Notes: generated by a model from the letters alone, not told the origin. 64,000 nucleotides of DNA from Pseudomonas koreensis (GCF_024169245.1 NZ_JALJWP010000001.1:5379501-5443500); one strand, 5' to 3'; numbered from the stretch's first letter, positions 46,886 to 56,490 are shown. Made by a program: numbers and translations.

Positions 46886-47857
46886 TTATTGCTGCAGGTC
46901 GATCGGTGCACTGCTCACCATCGGCGCCGAGGTATTCGGCACGGCGATCTCTACCGGCAGGCCATCCTCGGCTGCGACCACATCCCGCACCACATCCCAG
47001 TTCATGCGCAGGTTGCCGGTGATGTCTTCACGCTTGAGCATCGCGTTGATCACCGCTGTGTGCTTGTCGACCACCGACGGGTTGCCCTTGTCGTCGAGCG
47101 GCGTGTGCGCTTCCAGATAGACCTTGCCGCCACTGCGACCGAACTTGTACGGGTCGTTGATGATGCGCACCGAGGTGCCGACCGGGACCATGCCGGCCAT
47201 TTCCAGCACGTTGTTGTTGAACATGCGGAAGCAACCGTGACTGGTGCGCATGCCGATGCCGAACTTCTTGTTCGAACCGTGGATCAGGTAGCCCGGCGTA
47301 CCGAGGGTGAACTTGAACGGGCCCAGCGGGTTGTCGGGGCCGGCCGGCACCACGTTCGGCAGCGGATCACCGTCAGCGGCGTGCTCGGCCTTGATCGAGG
47401 CCGGAGGCGTCCACGTCGGGTTCGGCGTCTTGGCGATGATCGAGGTGTGCGCGATCGGCGAGCCCCAGCCTTCGCGGCCGATGCCCAGCGGGAACGTGTA
47501 CACCACGTCGCGGCCTTTCGGGTAGTAATAGAGGCGGTATTCGGCGAGGTTGATGACGATGCCTTCACGCGGGCCCGGTGGCAGGATGAAGCGCGTCGGC
47601 AGGACGATCTCGGTACCCGCGCCGGGCAGCCAGGCATCGATGCCCGGGTTGGCCGCGACCATTTCCGAATAGCCCAGATCATAGGTGGTACCCAGATCGG
47701 CAAAGGTGTCTTCGTATTTGGCTTTGATCACCTGCACCTGGCCGACGATGTCCTCGCCGGGTGGTGGCAGAGGAAGCTCCAATGCAGCAACGGGACCGGC
47801 CACACACAGGGCGGCAAGTGACAGGCAGCGGGTGACGGCAGGAAAGCGCGGCAACAT
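46886..47857 (-). CDS. L,D-transpeptidase (YkuD/ErfK family)
   Basis: 323 residues from ATG 47857 (SD AAGGA; ATG 47875 is an alternative). A signal peptide precedes LELPLPPPGEDIVG; a short LysM-like region (about 45-90) binds peptidoglycan; the YkuD domain carries the catalytic HGSNKKFGIGMRTSHGCFRM with Cys in SHGC. It forms 3-3 crosslinks or attaches lipoprotein to peptidoglycan. Lying tail-to-tail with oprI makes OprI, with its C-terminal Lys, a natural partner (inference). Confidence 0.92.
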   Translation of the reverse strand: MLPRFPAVTRCLSLAALCVAGPVAALELPLPPPGEDIVGQVQVIKAKYEDTFADLGTTYDLGYSEMVAANPGIDAWLPGAGTEIVLPTRFILPPGPREGIVINLAEYRLYYYPKGRDVVYTFPLGIGREGWGSPIAHTSIIAKTPNPTWTPPASIKAEHAADGDPLPNVVPAGPDNPLGPFKFTLGTPGYLIHGSNKKFGIGMRTSHGCFRMFNNNVLEMAGMVPVGTSVRIINDPYKFGRSGGKVYLEAHTPLDDKGNPSVVDKHTAVINAMLKREDITGNLRMNWDVVRDVVAAEDGLPVEIAVPNTSAPMVSSAPIDLQQ

Positions 47858-47957
47858 CCGGAAAATCCTTCGCATGATCATCAAGGGTATAAGAGCGCGA
47901 TTGTACACCGCGGCCTGGGGATTCGGGAGAGACGCCGATGGACCGTGTCGCGCCCTG

Positions 47958-48048
47958 AAAGATCGCAGCCTCGTTGCACTCGTCAGCTCCTACATCTGGA
48001 ACGCATTCCCCTGTAGGAGCTGACGAGTGCAACGAGGCTGCGATCTTT
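47958..48048. repeat. REP pair with 37-base perfect arms
   Basis: Arms AAAGATCGCAGCCTCGTTGC... (47958-47994) and complement (48012-48048) are perfect over 37 bases around a 17-base loop. A longer variant of the GATCGCAGCC family, with an inserted TCGTTGCACTCGT block. Confidence 0.9.
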
Positions 48049-48052
48049 GTTC

Positions 48053-48346
48053 TTAAAGTTCGAAACGCAGCTCAGGCCAGATCGGCGAGGTGCCGCGCTT
48101 CTGCGATTCGAGAATCGCCCGGCACAGCGAGCACAGACGCTGATCCTGGAACACCCGGCGATCCACGCTCGACCAGCGCGGTTGCGCCGGCAACAGGCTG
48201 CCACAAAGGGTGCGATCGGCCGAGCCACCGAGTTCCAGCTGACGCGTCACCAGATGCACCCGCACTTCCTGGCAGGCGAACAGGTCCAGCTGCTCGTCAG
48301 GCTCGATCAGTTGGTAGGCAAACAGGGACCAGGCAGGACGCGGCAT
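48053..48346 (-). CDS. Hypothetical protein
   Basis: 97 residues from ATG 48346 after GGAG; 106 if from 48373. Soluble, with cysteine pairs RTLCGSLLP and LCSLCRAI that could bind a metal. I do not recognise it. Codirectional with tesA, 57 bases after it, and with the L,D-transpeptidase downstream. Confidence 0.65.
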   Translation of the reverse strand: MPRPAWSLFAYQLIEPDEQLDLFACQEVRVHLVTRQLELGGSADRTLCGSLLPAQPRWSSVDRRVFQDQRLCSLCRAILESQKRGTSPIWPELRFEL

Positions 48347-48403
48347 CGGGGGCTCCAAATTCGGGGGCGCCACATTAGCCGAAAGCCTGCCACTAGAAAA
48401 GCC

Positions 48404-49009
48404 TCATAACAGCGGTTTTAGCGTCGGCCAGACATTTTCCAGCAACTTGCCCTGAGCCCCGGCGGCCGGGTGCAGACCGTCGGCCTGCATCAGGTCCGGA
48501 TGGCCGCCGACGCCTTCAAGAAAAAACGGCACCAACGGGATGTTTTTCTCTTCGGCGAGCGTGCCGTAAACCTCGGCGAACGAATCGGTGTAACGCTTGC
48601 CATAATTGGGCGGCAGTTGCATGCCGAGCAACAGCACTTTGGCGCCGCTCTGGCGTGAGCTGTCGATCATCGAGGCAAGATTTTGTTGCAATTGCGTTGG
48701 CGGCATTCCGCGCAGTCCGTCGTTGCCACCCAGCTCGAGGATCACCAGCGCAGGCTTATGCTCTGCAAGCAGCGCCGGCAGCCGCGCCTGGCCTCCGGCA
48801 CTGGTGTCACCGCTGATCGAGGCATTGACCACTTTATCGTCGAAACCCTCCTGTTTGAGCCGCTGCTCGAGCAGCGACACCCACCCCAGACGGGTATCCA
48901 GGCCGAAACCGGCGCTGATACTATCGCCAACGATCAGGACAGTACCCGCCGCTGCGTTCTGGGCCATGCACATCAAGGCCAGGCCAGCACTCAAAAACCA
49001 TACACGCAT
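48404..49009 (-). CDS. tesA: Arylesterase/acyl-CoA thioesterase TesA
   Basis: 201 residues with a signal peptide ending near NAAAG. SGNH/GDSL motifs: VGDSISAGFGL (Ser), GGNDGLRG (Gly, Asn) and QADGLHPAAGAQG (Asp, His). Periplasmic broad-range esterase and protease I/lysophospholipase. Divergent from the ABC exporter gene by only 10 bases, the conserved tesA-ybbA layout of gammaproteobacteria. Confidence 0.93.
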   Translation of the reverse strand: MRVWFLSAGLALMCMAQNAAAGTVLIVGDSISAGFGLDTRLGWVSLLEQRLKQEGFDDKVVNASISGDTSAGGQARLPALLAEHKPALVILELGGNDGLRGMPPTQLQQNLASMIDSSRQSGAKVLLLGMQLPPNYGKRYTDSFAEVYGTLAEEKNIPLVPFFLEGVGGHPDLMQADGLHPAAGAQGKLLENVWPTLKPLL

Positions 49010-49019
49010 CGGATTCTCC

Positions 49020-49703
49020 ATGGGCGCAAGCATTCTCACCGCGAAGAACCTCAGCAAAGTGGTCCCTAGCGCGGAAGGTGAACTGACTATCCTGCACGAA
49101 CTCAGCCTGGAACTGAACAAGGGCGACAGCCTGGCCATCGTCGGCGCGTCCGGTTCCGGCAAATCCACCCTCCTCGGCCTGCTCGCCGGGCTCGACCTGC
49201 CGAGCAGTGGCGAAGTCACCCTCGCCGGCCAGGGCCTGAGCAGCCTCGACGAAGACCAGCGCGCACGAATCCGCGCCGAGCATGTCGGGTTTGTCTTCCA
49301 GTCGTTTCAATTACTCGACAGCCTCAATGCGCTGGAAAACGTCATGCTGCCGCTCGAACTCGATGGCCGCAAAGATGCCCGCGAGCGCGCCACACAACTG
49401 CTCCAGCGCGTCGGCCTCGGCCAGCGCCTGACTCACTCGCCGCGCCAGCTCTCCGGTGGCGAACAGCAACGCGTGGCCATCGCCCGCGCCTTCGCCGCCG
49501 AACCGGACGTGCTGTTCGCCGACGAGCCGACCGGCAACCTTGACAGCCACACCGGCGAGCGCATCAGCGACTTGCTGTTCGAATTGAACAAGGAACGCGG
49601 CACCACCCTGGTGCTGGTGACCCACGATGAACGCCTGGCCCATCGCTGCCGGCGCCTGATCCGTCTTGAAGCCGGGCTGCTGGTCGCCCCTCTGGAGCCT
49701 TGA
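49020..49703 (+). CDS. ABC transporter ATPase, YbbA/LolD type
   Basis: 227 residues. Walker A GASGSGKST, Q-loop FQSFQLLDSLNALENV, signature LSGGEQQRVAIA, Walker B VLFADEPTGNLD and switch VLVTHD, all intact. Closest to the LolD/YbbA exporter ATPases. Its stop overlaps the permease start by one base (TGATG). Function of YbbAP is not established. Confidence 0.92.
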   Translation: MGASILTAKNLSKVVPSAEGELTILHELSLELNKGDSLAIVGASGSGKSTLLGLLAGLDLPSSGEVTLAGQGLSSLDEDQRARIRAEHVGFVFQSFQLLDSLNALENVMLPLELDGRKDARERATQLLQRVGLGQRLTHSPRQLSGGEQQRVAIARAFAAEPDVLFADEPTGNLDSHTGERISDLLFELNKERGTTLVLVTHDERLAHRCRRLIRLEAGLLVAPLEP

Positions 49704-52207
49704 TGGCACGTCTGCCGCTGTTGCGTCTGTTCAGCCTTGCCCTGCGCCAGCTCATGCGCGATGCCCGCGCCGGAGAATTGCGCGTGTTGTTCTTTGCACT
49801 GGTGGTGGCCGTCGCGGCGAGCACCGCGATTGGCTATTTCGGTGCCCGCCTGAACGGCGCGATGATGCTGCGCGCGACCGAGTTTCTTGGCGCCGATCTG
49901 GTGCTGGAAGGCAGCTCGCCGGCCCGCGAGGAGCAAATCCGCAGCGGCACCGAATTGCGCCTGAAGCATGCGCAAGTGGTGGAATTCTCCAGCGTCATTG
50001 CCACCGACAACGGCATTCAGCTGTCGAGCATCAAAGCCGTCGACCGCGCCTATCCATTGCGTGGCGAGCTGAAAAGTGCGCCCGCGCCATTTGCCCATGA
50101 AGAAGTCGGCGGCGAACCGCAACCCGGTGAAGCCTGGGTTGAGGCGCGTCTGTTGACCGCGCTGGATCTGAAGATCGGCGACAGCATCGACGTCGGCATG
50201 AAGACTTTGAAGCTGACTCGCGTGCTCACCTATGAGCCGGATCGCGCCGGCAACTTCTACAGCCTGACGCCACGGGTGCTGATCAATCTTGAGGACCTCG
50301 CCGCGACCGGCGTGGTGCAACCGGGCAGCCGGGTGAGTTACCGCGAACTGTGGCGCGGCGAACCGCAGGCGCTGGAAACCTATCGCGAGTTGATCAAACC
50401 GGGCCTCGCTGCAAACCAGCGAATTCAGGACGCCCGTGACGGTAACCGGCAGATTGGTGGTGCGCTTGGCAAGGCCGAACGCTATCTGAACATGGCCAGT
50501 CTGGTCGCGGTGTTGTTGGCCGGGGTGGCGGTGGCGTTGTCGGCCAACCGTTTCGCCAGTCGGCGTTTCGACGCCAGTGCCTTGCTGCGCTGCCTTGGTT
50601 TGTCGCGCCGGGAAACCATGGTGCTGTTCAGCCTGCAACTGACCGTGCTCGGCCTGATTGCCGCCATCAGTGGCGCCCTGCTCGGCTGGCTGGCGCAACT
50701 GGGGCTGTTCGCACTGTTGCATGATTTACTGCCGAGCGATGTGCCGCCGGGTGGCCTGTTTCCGGCGATTGCCGGGATCGGCACCGGGCTGGTGGCACTA
50801 GCCGGTTTTGCCTTGCCGCCATTGGCTGCACTGGGTCGCGTGCCACCGCTGCGGGTATTGCGTCGCGATATGCTGCCGATCCCTTCGAGTACGTGGATGG
50901 TCTACGGCGCGGCGCTGGGTGCGCTGGGCCTGATCATGTGGCGTCTGAGCCTCGACCTGCTGCTGACCTTCGCCCTGCTCGGCGGTGGCGTGGTCGCCGC
51001 GCTGGTGCTGGGCGGCCTGCTGCTGTTATTGCTGCAAAGCCTGCGCCGCATGCTCGCCCGCGCTTCGTTGCCATGGCGTCTGGGCCTTGGCCAGTTGTTG
51101 CGTCATCCATTGGCGGCGGCCGGGCAGTCGCTGGCGTTCGGTCTGATCCTGCTGTCGATGGCGCTGATCGCGCTGCTGCGCGGCGAACTGCTCGACACCT
51201 GGCAAAACCAGCTACCGAAAAACGCTCCGAACTACTTCGCGCTGAATATCCTCCCGGCGGACAAACAGGCCTTCGCCGATCATCTGATCAAGGTCTCAGC
51301 GCAAGCGGCGCCGCTGTATCCGGTGGTGCCAGGACGACTGATCAGCATCAATGGCGAGCCGGTGCAGCAAATCGTCAGCAAGGACTCGGCGGGTGACCGC
51401 GCCATTCAACGCGATCTGAGCCTGACCTGGGCGGCGGATCTGCCGGCCGGCAACAAGCTCACCGCCGGCTCATGGTGGAGCGGTCAGCCGTCCGACGACG
51501 TGCCGGGGGTCTCGGTGGAAGGCAAGGTTGCCGAAAGCCTGAAACTCAAACTCGGCGATCACATGGTATTCAGCGTCGGTGGGGTCAATCGCGAAGCGAA
51601 GGTCACCAGCCTGCGCGAGATCAACTGGGACAACTTCCAGCCGAACTTCTTCATGATCTTCCAGCCAGGCACCTTGAAGGATCTTCCGGCCACCTACCTG
51701 ACCAGTTTCTACCTGGCGCCGGGGCACGATCAGCAGATCGTCGAGCTGTCGCGGACCTTCCCGGCGGTGACCATCCTGCAGGTCGAAGCCTTGCTCGAAC
51801 AGCTGCGCAGCATCCTCGCCCAAGTCACCCTGGCGGTGGAATATGTGTTGTTGTTCGTTCTCGCCGCGGGGATGGCGGTGTTGTTCTCCGGCTTGCAAGC
51901 GACGCTGGATGAACGCATTCGTCAGGGTGCGCTGTTGCGCGCGCTGGGTGCCGAGCGGCAATTGCTGATCAAGGCGCGACGCATCGAATTTGGTTTGTTG
52001 GGCGCAGTCAGCGGCTTGCTCGCGGCAATCGGTTCCGAGGTGGTCAGTCTGGTGCTGTACCGCTTCGCCTTCGACCTGCCGTGGCATCCGCATCCATGGC
52101 TGCTGGTGCTGCCGTTGATTGGCGCTGCACTGATTGGTGGCGCCGGCGTGTTCGGCACGCGTCGCGCACTGAACGCCAGCCCGCTGACAGTGTTGCGCGA
52201 GGGTTGA
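49703..52207 (+). CDS. ABC transporter permease, YbbP type
   Basis: 834 residues. FtsX-like permease: an N-terminal helix (about 25-45), a large periplasmic domain, a block of three helices (about 255-375), further helices, a second periplasmic domain and a C-terminal three-helix FtsX block (about 700-820). Works with the ATPase just upstream. Probably exports or extracts an envelope substrate, in line with tesA next to it. Confidence 0.9.
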   Translation: MARLPLLRLFSLALRQLMRDARAGELRVLFFALVVAVAASTAIGYFGARLNGAMMLRATEFLGADLVLEGSSPAREEQIRSGTELRLKHAQVVEFSSVIATDNGIQLSSIKAVDRAYPLRGELKSAPAPFAHEEVGGEPQPGEAWVEARLLTALDLKIGDSIDVGMKTLKLTRVLTYEPDRAGNFYSLTPRVLINLEDLAATGVVQPGSRVSYRELWRGEPQALETYRELIKPGLAANQRIQDARDGNRQIGGALGKAERYLNMASLVAVLLAGVAVALSANRFASRRFDASALLRCLGLSRRETMVLFSLQLTVLGLIAAISGALLGWLAQLGLFALLHDLLPSDVPPGGLFPAIAGIGTGLVALAGFALPPLAALGRVPPLRVLRRDMLPIPSSTWMVYGAALGALGLIMWRLSLDLLLTFALLGGGVVAALVLGGLLLLLLQSLRRMLARASLPWRLGLGQLLRHPLAAAGQSLAFGLILLSMALIALLRGELLDTWQNQLPKNAPNYFALNILPADKQAFADHLIKVSAQAAPLYPVVPGRLISINGEPVQQIVSKDSAGDRAIQRDLSLTWAADLPAGNKLTAGSWWSGQPSDDVPGVSVEGKVAESLKLKLGDHMVFSVGGVNREAKVTSLREINWDNFQPNFFMIFQPGTLKDLPATYLTSFYLAPGHDQQIVELSRTFPAVTILQVEALLEQLRSILAQVTLAVEYVLLFVLAAGMAVLFSGLQATLDERIRQGALLRALGAERQLLIKARRIEFGLLGAVSGLLAAIGSEVVSLVLYRFAFDLPWHPHPWLLVLPLIGAALIGGAGVFGTRRALNASPLTVLREG

Positions 52208-52241
52208 TAGACTCAGGCGCTCTTAATCACAAGAAGTCGCC

Positions 52242-52739
52242 ATGAGCCGTTATCGCCCTCCCCGCACCGCTGGCACCGCGTTGATCACCCCCGAGGGTGA
52301 AGCGCGGATGCGTGCCGAATTCCATGAGTTGTGGCATGTGCGTCGCCCGCAGGTCACCCAGGCCGTGAGTGAAGCGGCGGCGCAGGGAGATCGTTCGGAA
52401 AACGCCGAGTACACCTACGGCAAGAAGATGCTGCGCGAAATCGACAGCCGCGTGCGTTTTCTCACCAAACGCCTGGAAGCGCTCAAGGTGGTCAGCGAAA
52501 AACCCAGCGACCCGAACAAGGTCTATTTCGGCGCCTGGGTAACCATCGAAGACGAAGACGGCAAGCAATCGCGCTACCGCATCGTCGGCCCCGATGAACT
52601 GGACCTCAAACAGGGTTTGATCAGCATCGACTCGCCGCTGGCCCGCGCGCTGATCGGCAAGGCACTCGACGCCGAAGTGCGGGTGCAGACGCCGACCGGC
52701 GAGCAGTTCGTTTATATCGTTGCGATTGAATATCCGTAA
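52242..52739 (+). CDS. greB: Transcription elongation factor GreB
   Basis: 165 residues. The coiled-coil tip motif is [25 protein letters not shown], here quoted in part as [12 protein letters not shown] with the acidic catalytic pair at the tip; C-terminal FKBP-like domain with [11 protein letters not shown]. Rescues backtracked RNA polymerase by transcript cleavage. The unrelated-looking Gre homologue at 39435 lacks this motif. Confidence 0.93.
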   Translation: MSRYRPPRTAGTALITPEGEARMRAEFHELWHVRRPQVTQAVSEAAAQGDRSENAEYTYGKKMLREIDSRVRFLTKRLEALKVVSEKPSDPNKVYFGAWVTIEDEDGKQSRYRIVGPDELDLKQGLISIDSPLARALIGKALDAEVRVQTPTGEQFVYIVAIEYP

Positions 52740-52745
52740 GGCCAA

Positions 52746-53051
52746 TCAGCGCCGAGTGATCAAGCCCTGCCGAGCGACGCGGGTCAGTTGCTTGATCATT
52801 TCCGGCGCATCTTCTGCGCTCGGCGCCTGAATCACCGCCAGATCAAAGCTGTCCGTAGCGAAACGCGCCAGCGACTCACCGTCATCGACAAACTGGATCA
52901 GGAACGCGGCAGGACCGCCGCTGCGACGTGGCCAGCCATCGAGATAACGCAACAGCGTCGGCTGATGTTTGCCGCCAAGCAGGATTTTCGGGTTGCGCTG
53001 GGTGATATGTGCCGTGATCGGCGCGGGACGTGCTGGAGGGCTTAGTGCGTT
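52746..53051 (-). CDS. Hypothetical protein
   Basis: 101 residues from ATG 53051, or 112 from ATG 53084. Composition is normal for Pseudomonas coding DNA; contains HQPTLLRYLDGWPRRSGG and SFDLAVIQAPSAEDAP. Not recognised. Upstream lies a promoter and structured leader (see 53087-53172). Converges on greB with six bases between stops. Confidence 0.7.
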   Translation of the reverse strand, partial: NALSPPARPAPITAHITQRNPKILLGGKHQPTLLRYLDGWPRRSGGPAAFLIQFVDDGESLARFATDSFDLAVIQAPSAEDAPEMIKQLTRVARQGLITRR

Positions 53052-53086
53052 CATCTGTCGTGTCTCTGCCTCAAAAGTCTGCATGG

Positions 53087-53172
53087 CAGGTGAGAGGCAA
53101 CACCGAACCAGCGCTTTAGCGGTATTTCGAAGCCCTGTTCCGGCTTCTGACGGTAACTGTAGAAGTCACCTG
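53087..53172 (-). other. Structured leader, candidate cis-regulatory RNA
   Basis: Read leftward, a consensus-like promoter TTGACA (53242-53237), 18 bases, TAGGAT (53218-53213) starts transcription near 53205. The leader then folds: CAGGTGA (53172-53166) pairs with TCACCTG (53093-53087) just before ATG 53084, enclosing GAAGCC/GGCTTC (53147-53142 with 53134-53129) and a palindromic AGCGCT. A 32-residue reading (53214-53116) inside lacks a ribosome site. No known riboswitch class is recognised. Confidence 0.4.
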
Positions 53173-53255
53173 GCGCCCCGCAAGTAGCTGTTTAAATCGG
53201 CGCAGGAGCAACATCCTAGAGAACGTGACTGATCAGTGTCAAGAATCGCCCGCAA

Positions 53256-53285
53256 CAAAAAAAGGCCCGCGCAATGCGGGCCTTT
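53256..53285 (-). terminator. Terminator of the DoxX gene
   Basis: Read leftward, AAAGGCCCGC, a five-base loop, GCGGGCCTTT and a run of seven U, 18 bases after the DoxX stop. Confidence 0.9.
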
Positions 53286-53302
53286 GCCTTGAGCCAGAGC
53301 CT

Positions 53303-53737
53303 TCAACCGGCGATGGCGCGATCCGCCGAGAGCTTGCCGGCACCTTCGATGAGTACCGCGATGCTACCGGCCAGCAGAGCCAGGGCGAACTCATAACCGT
53401 TGTTGGCCATGAACAGACCGTTGCCGATGTGCACCGAGAAGATTGCGACCAGCGAGAGGAACGCCAGACCGAGTGCCGCCGGGCGTGCCAGCAGGCCGAT
53501 GATCAGTGCCAGACCGGCGAAGAACTCGGTACCACCGGCGAGCGAGGCCATCAGGTACCCCGGGGTCAAGCCGATGCTTTCCATCCATTGTGCGGTGCCG
53601 GCCAGGCCGTAACCACCGAACAGACCAAAGAGTTTCTGCGAACCGTGGGCGGCGAATATCACGCCGACAGCAATGCGCAGGACAGTCAGGCCGTAACCGG
53701 CGCGGGTGAACAGAACCTTGTTGATCAGAGAGCTCAT
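53303..53737 (-). CDS. DoxX-family membrane protein
   Basis: 144 residues, four membrane helices, with the family motifs LRIAVGVIFAAHGSQKLFG and PGYLMASLAGGTEFFAG. DoxX proteins are small inner-membrane subunits linked to quinone or thiol metabolism; the exact role in Pseudomonas is not known. Own terminator downstream, weak promoter-like sequence upstream. Confidence 0.9.
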   Translation of the reverse strand: MSSLINKVLFTRAGYGLTVLRIAVGVIFAAHGSQKLFGLFGGYGLAGTAQWMESIGLTPGYLMASLAGGTEFFAGLALIIGLLARPAALGLAFLSLVAIFSVHIGNGLFMANNGYEFALALLAGSIAVLIEGAGKLSADRAIAG

Positions 53738-53850
53738 GGGGCATTCCTTGTTGTGCAGAAGTGTTTGTGTGTTTGGGTTGGTCGCTATATTAATCAGTTT
53801 ATTTCATGTTTAAAGCGCAAAAAATTCGCCATAACAATCGAATTAATAGA

Positions 53851-55272
53851 TTATTTCCGTGTGACCACTTTCTGCTGGCGGGGCTCCAGCGACTCACGCT
53901 CCCGGTCGAATGCCAGGTAGTACTTGTTCACGCTATTAACATAGCTGACGGCGCCCATTCCCACCTGCTCCATGGCGATGCGCTCGACCTGGAAAAACCA
54001 CTGGTTGGGATTCAGGCCACGGCGGCGCGCTTCGGCGCGCATGCCCTGCACGCGCTCGGGCCCGATGTTGTACGCGGCGAGGGTGAATGCCATGCGCTCA
54101 CGCTCGTTGAGTTTCGGACTGCTGAAGAACTTGCGGCGGATCATTGCCAGGTACTTGGCGCCGGCCTGAACATTCGCATCGAGATTGTGGATATTGCTGA
54201 CGCCGACCCGTTGCGCGGCGGATGGGGTGATCTGCATCAGCCCGGTCGGGCCGCTGCCGCTGCGGGCGTTGGGCTGCAGACGCGATTCCTTGAACGCCAG
54301 CGCCGCAAGATTGAGCCAGTCCATGTTCTGCGCGTCGGCATGCTTCTGCAGGGTCGGGCGGAGTTTTTCCAGACGCTGGCGATCGGCCTTGGCCAGCGGA
54401 TTGTGCACCTGATACAGGCGCCGATAGATGCGCAGGAAAGCGGCGTCTTCATCAGACGGTTTCTTGTAACCGGTGAGGAAACGATCGATGCTCGCACGCA
54501 ACATCGACGCGTCGCGGCGCACGAACCAATGTTCCTCGCCCGGCTCGCCGAGGCTCAGTTGCCGGTCGAGGCGCAGCTTCGGCAGGATCTTGCCCCAGCG
54601 CTCGGCAATCGGTTGCTCGACAATGGTCAGGTGGAAAATCCCGCCCTGAACCATTTCCAGCACGTCTTCCACTGCCAGCGTTGGATCGACCCATTCGATA
54701 TTGATCGGCGCGAGTTTGTGCAGCGCCAGTTTCTGGTTGAGCTGGCTCACCACCTCCCCCGCCGCACTGCCAGTGGGCAGGGCCAGGGTTTTGCCAGAGA
54801 GCTGTTCGACCTTGGTGTAGCGTCGCTGGCCCTTGATGCCGACCAGCACCAGCGGCACGTCACTGGCGATCGGCTCACTGCTGGCGACGGCATAGCCCGA
54901 TGGCAGATCGAGCAATTCGCCCGGCGCGACCATATCGCCCTCGCCACGCTGCAACGCGCCGAGCAGTTGATCCTTGGCTTTGGGAATGATTTTGAGGGTA
55001 ACGTCCTGGCCGTCACGGGCATGGCCGTTGAGGTATTGCTCGAAGGCTCGCAGGCGGTGGTATTCGACACCAATGGCCTGGCCCTGGACTTCGCCGGAGC
55101 TGTTGCGGCTCTGATTGACCAACACCCGCAACACGCGGCTGTTGCGAATGTCCGAGAGGTCGCGAACCTTGGTCGCCGGCACGGCTTGCAACGGCCCGGG
55201 CAGGCGCGCGACCGCCGTCATCGGCAGCAGCAACGCAGCACACAACAGCAGCAGAACCGAGGGACGATGCAT
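53851..55272 (-). CDS. MltF-like membrane-bound lytic transglycosylase
   Basis: 473 residues from ATG 55272 with GGAGAG upstream; a longer reading to 55560 is non-coding. Signal sequence, an SBP_bac_3-type domain (about 45-290) and an SLT/lysozyme-like domain from about residue 330 with catalytic Glu in LAALAFKESRLQP, GLMQITPSAAQ and LAAYNIGPERV. Cuts peptidoglycan to 1,6-anhydro ends. Position suits the second MltF paralogue (PAO1 PA2865). Pairs of start and promoter sit in the 235 bases before tatD. Confidence 0.9.
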   Translation of the reverse strand: MHRPSVLLLLCAALLLPMTAVARLPGPLQAVPATKVRDLSDIRNSRVLRVLVNQSRNSSGEVQGQAIGVEYHRLRAFEQYLNGHARDGQDVTLKIIPKAKDQLLGALQRGEGDMVAPGELLDLPSGYAVASSEPIASDVPLVLVGIKGQRRYTKVEQLSGKTLALPTGSAAGEVVSQLNQKLALHKLAPINIEWVDPTLAVEDVLEMVQGGIFHLTIVEQPIAERWGKILPKLRLDRQLSLGEPGEEHWFVRRDASMLRASIDRFLTGYKKPSDEDAAFLRIYRRLYQVHNPLAKADRQRLEKLRPTLQKHADAQNMDWLNLAALAFKESRLQPNARSGSGPTGLMQITPSAAQRVGVSNIHNLDANVQAGAKYLAMIRRKFFSSPKLNERERMAFTLAAYNIGPERVQGMRAEARRRGLNPNQWFFQVERIAMEQVGMGAVSYVNSVNKYYLAFDRERESLEPRQQKVVTRK

Positions 55273-55507
55273 CCACTCTCCGAAAAGAATACGGGGCGAT
55301 TGCGTCGCAAAAAGGACGAGATCACCGACGAAAACAGAGCGCTTTGTGCGCTGGTAAAGTGCGAGAGACTGGCACAGTGATGGCATTGCCGCCACCCCGG
55401 AGTCCCCCGCGGCCTCAACAGACAGCCATAAGTCGTTGTAGTTCTTGCCTTTTCTTATAAATCTACAGCTCTGATATGCTTTCCGGCCTTCGGCCCGAGG
55501 TAGCACC

Positions 55508-56314
55508 ATGCAACTCATCGATATCGGCGTCAACCTGACCAACCCCAGTTTCGCCGACAAACACCAGGCCGTGCTCGACCGCGCCTACGCCGCCGGCGTC
55601 TGCCAACTGGTCCTCACCGGCACCAGCGTCGAGGGCAGCGAGCAGGCGCTGGAGCTGTGCCAGCAACTGGACGAAAGCGGCCAACGGCTGTTCGCCACCG
55701 CCGGTATTCACCCGCACTCGGCGAGTGACTGGAACGCTGACAGCGCGCGGCGCTTGCGCAGTCTGTTGAACGAAGCCAATGTCGTCGCGGTAGGTGAATG
55801 CGGTCTGGATTTCAACCGCGATTTCTCCCCACGCCCGCAGCAGGAAAAGGTTCTCGAAGAACATCTGGCGCTGGCCGCCGAGCTGCAATTGCCGGTGTTC
55901 CTGCATGAGCGTGATGCCAGCCAGCGCCTGCTGGAAATCCTCAAGGACTTCCGCGATCAACTGCCGGCGGCGGTGGTGCATTGCTTCACCGGCGAACAGA
56001 AAGCCCTGTTCAGCTACCTCGATCTGGATCTGCACATCGGCATTACTGGCTGGATCTGCGACGAGCGCCGGGGCACGCATCTGCATCCGCTGGTAAAAGA
56101 GATCAAACCGGGACGGCTGATGCTGGAAAGCGATGCGCCGTATCTGCTGCCACGCACGCTGCGACCGAAACCGAAAAACGGCCGCAATGAGCCGGCTTAT
56201 CTGACCGAAGTGTTGCGCGAGGTGGCGTTGCATCGCGGCGAGACCGAGGAAGCACTGGCCGCGCATAGCACCGCGTGTGCCCGGGCATTTTTTAAACTTC
56301 CGACGCTGGTGTAA
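55508..56314 (+). CDS. tatD: TatD-family deoxyribonuclease
   Basis: 268 residues. Metal-ligand motifs of the TatD family: [12 protein letters not shown] (modified HxH at the start), [31 protein letters not shown] and [11 protein letters not shown]. 3'-5' exonuclease acting on single-stranded DNA and in repair of peroxide damage. The first HxH motif reads IDIG, as in E. coli TatD. Reads toward the chemoreceptor. Confidence 0.93.
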   Translation: MQLIDIGVNLTNPSFADKHQAVLDRAYAAGVCQLVLTGTSVEGSEQALELCQQLDESGQRLFATAGIHPHSASDWNADSARRLRSLLNEANVVAVGECGLDFNRDFSPRPQQEKVLEEHLALAAELQLPVFLHERDASQRLLEILKDFRDQLPAAVVHCFTGEQKALFSYLDLDLHIGITGWICDERRGTHLHPLVKEIKPGRLMLESDAPYLLPRTLRPKPKNGRNEPAYLTEVLREVALHRGETEEALAAHSTACARAFFKLPTLV

Positions 56315-56318
56315 CACG

Positions 56319-56398
56319 CAAAAGATCGCAGCCTTCGGCAGCTCCTACAGGATGTACGTCGTGCCAATGTAGGAGCTGCCGAAGGCTGCGATCTTTTG
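56319..56398. repeat. REP pair, GATCGCAGCCTTCGGCAG type
   Basis: Arms CAAAAGATCGCAGCCTTCGG... and complement, perfect over 31 bases around an 18-base loop, between tatD and the chemoreceptor gene. Confidence 0.9.
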
Positions 56399-56490
56399 AT
56401 CTGTTGATCCGCATCAAAAAATGGTTTTCCGCATAGCGGCACAATAATGGCACCTTGCCAAAACTGTTTCCGCTATCAGAGAAGACCTCC

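Noticed and set aside
53116..53214. 32-residue leftward open frame MLLLRRFKQLL...
   Set aside because: Its start directly abuts the putative -10 element and has no ribosome site, so it would not be translated from the proposed transcript; the region is better read as leader RNA.
53225..53920. 231-residue rightward open frame across the DoxX gene
   Set aside because: It opposes the well-supported DoxX gene and its terminator, starts without a ribosome site, and has no family features.
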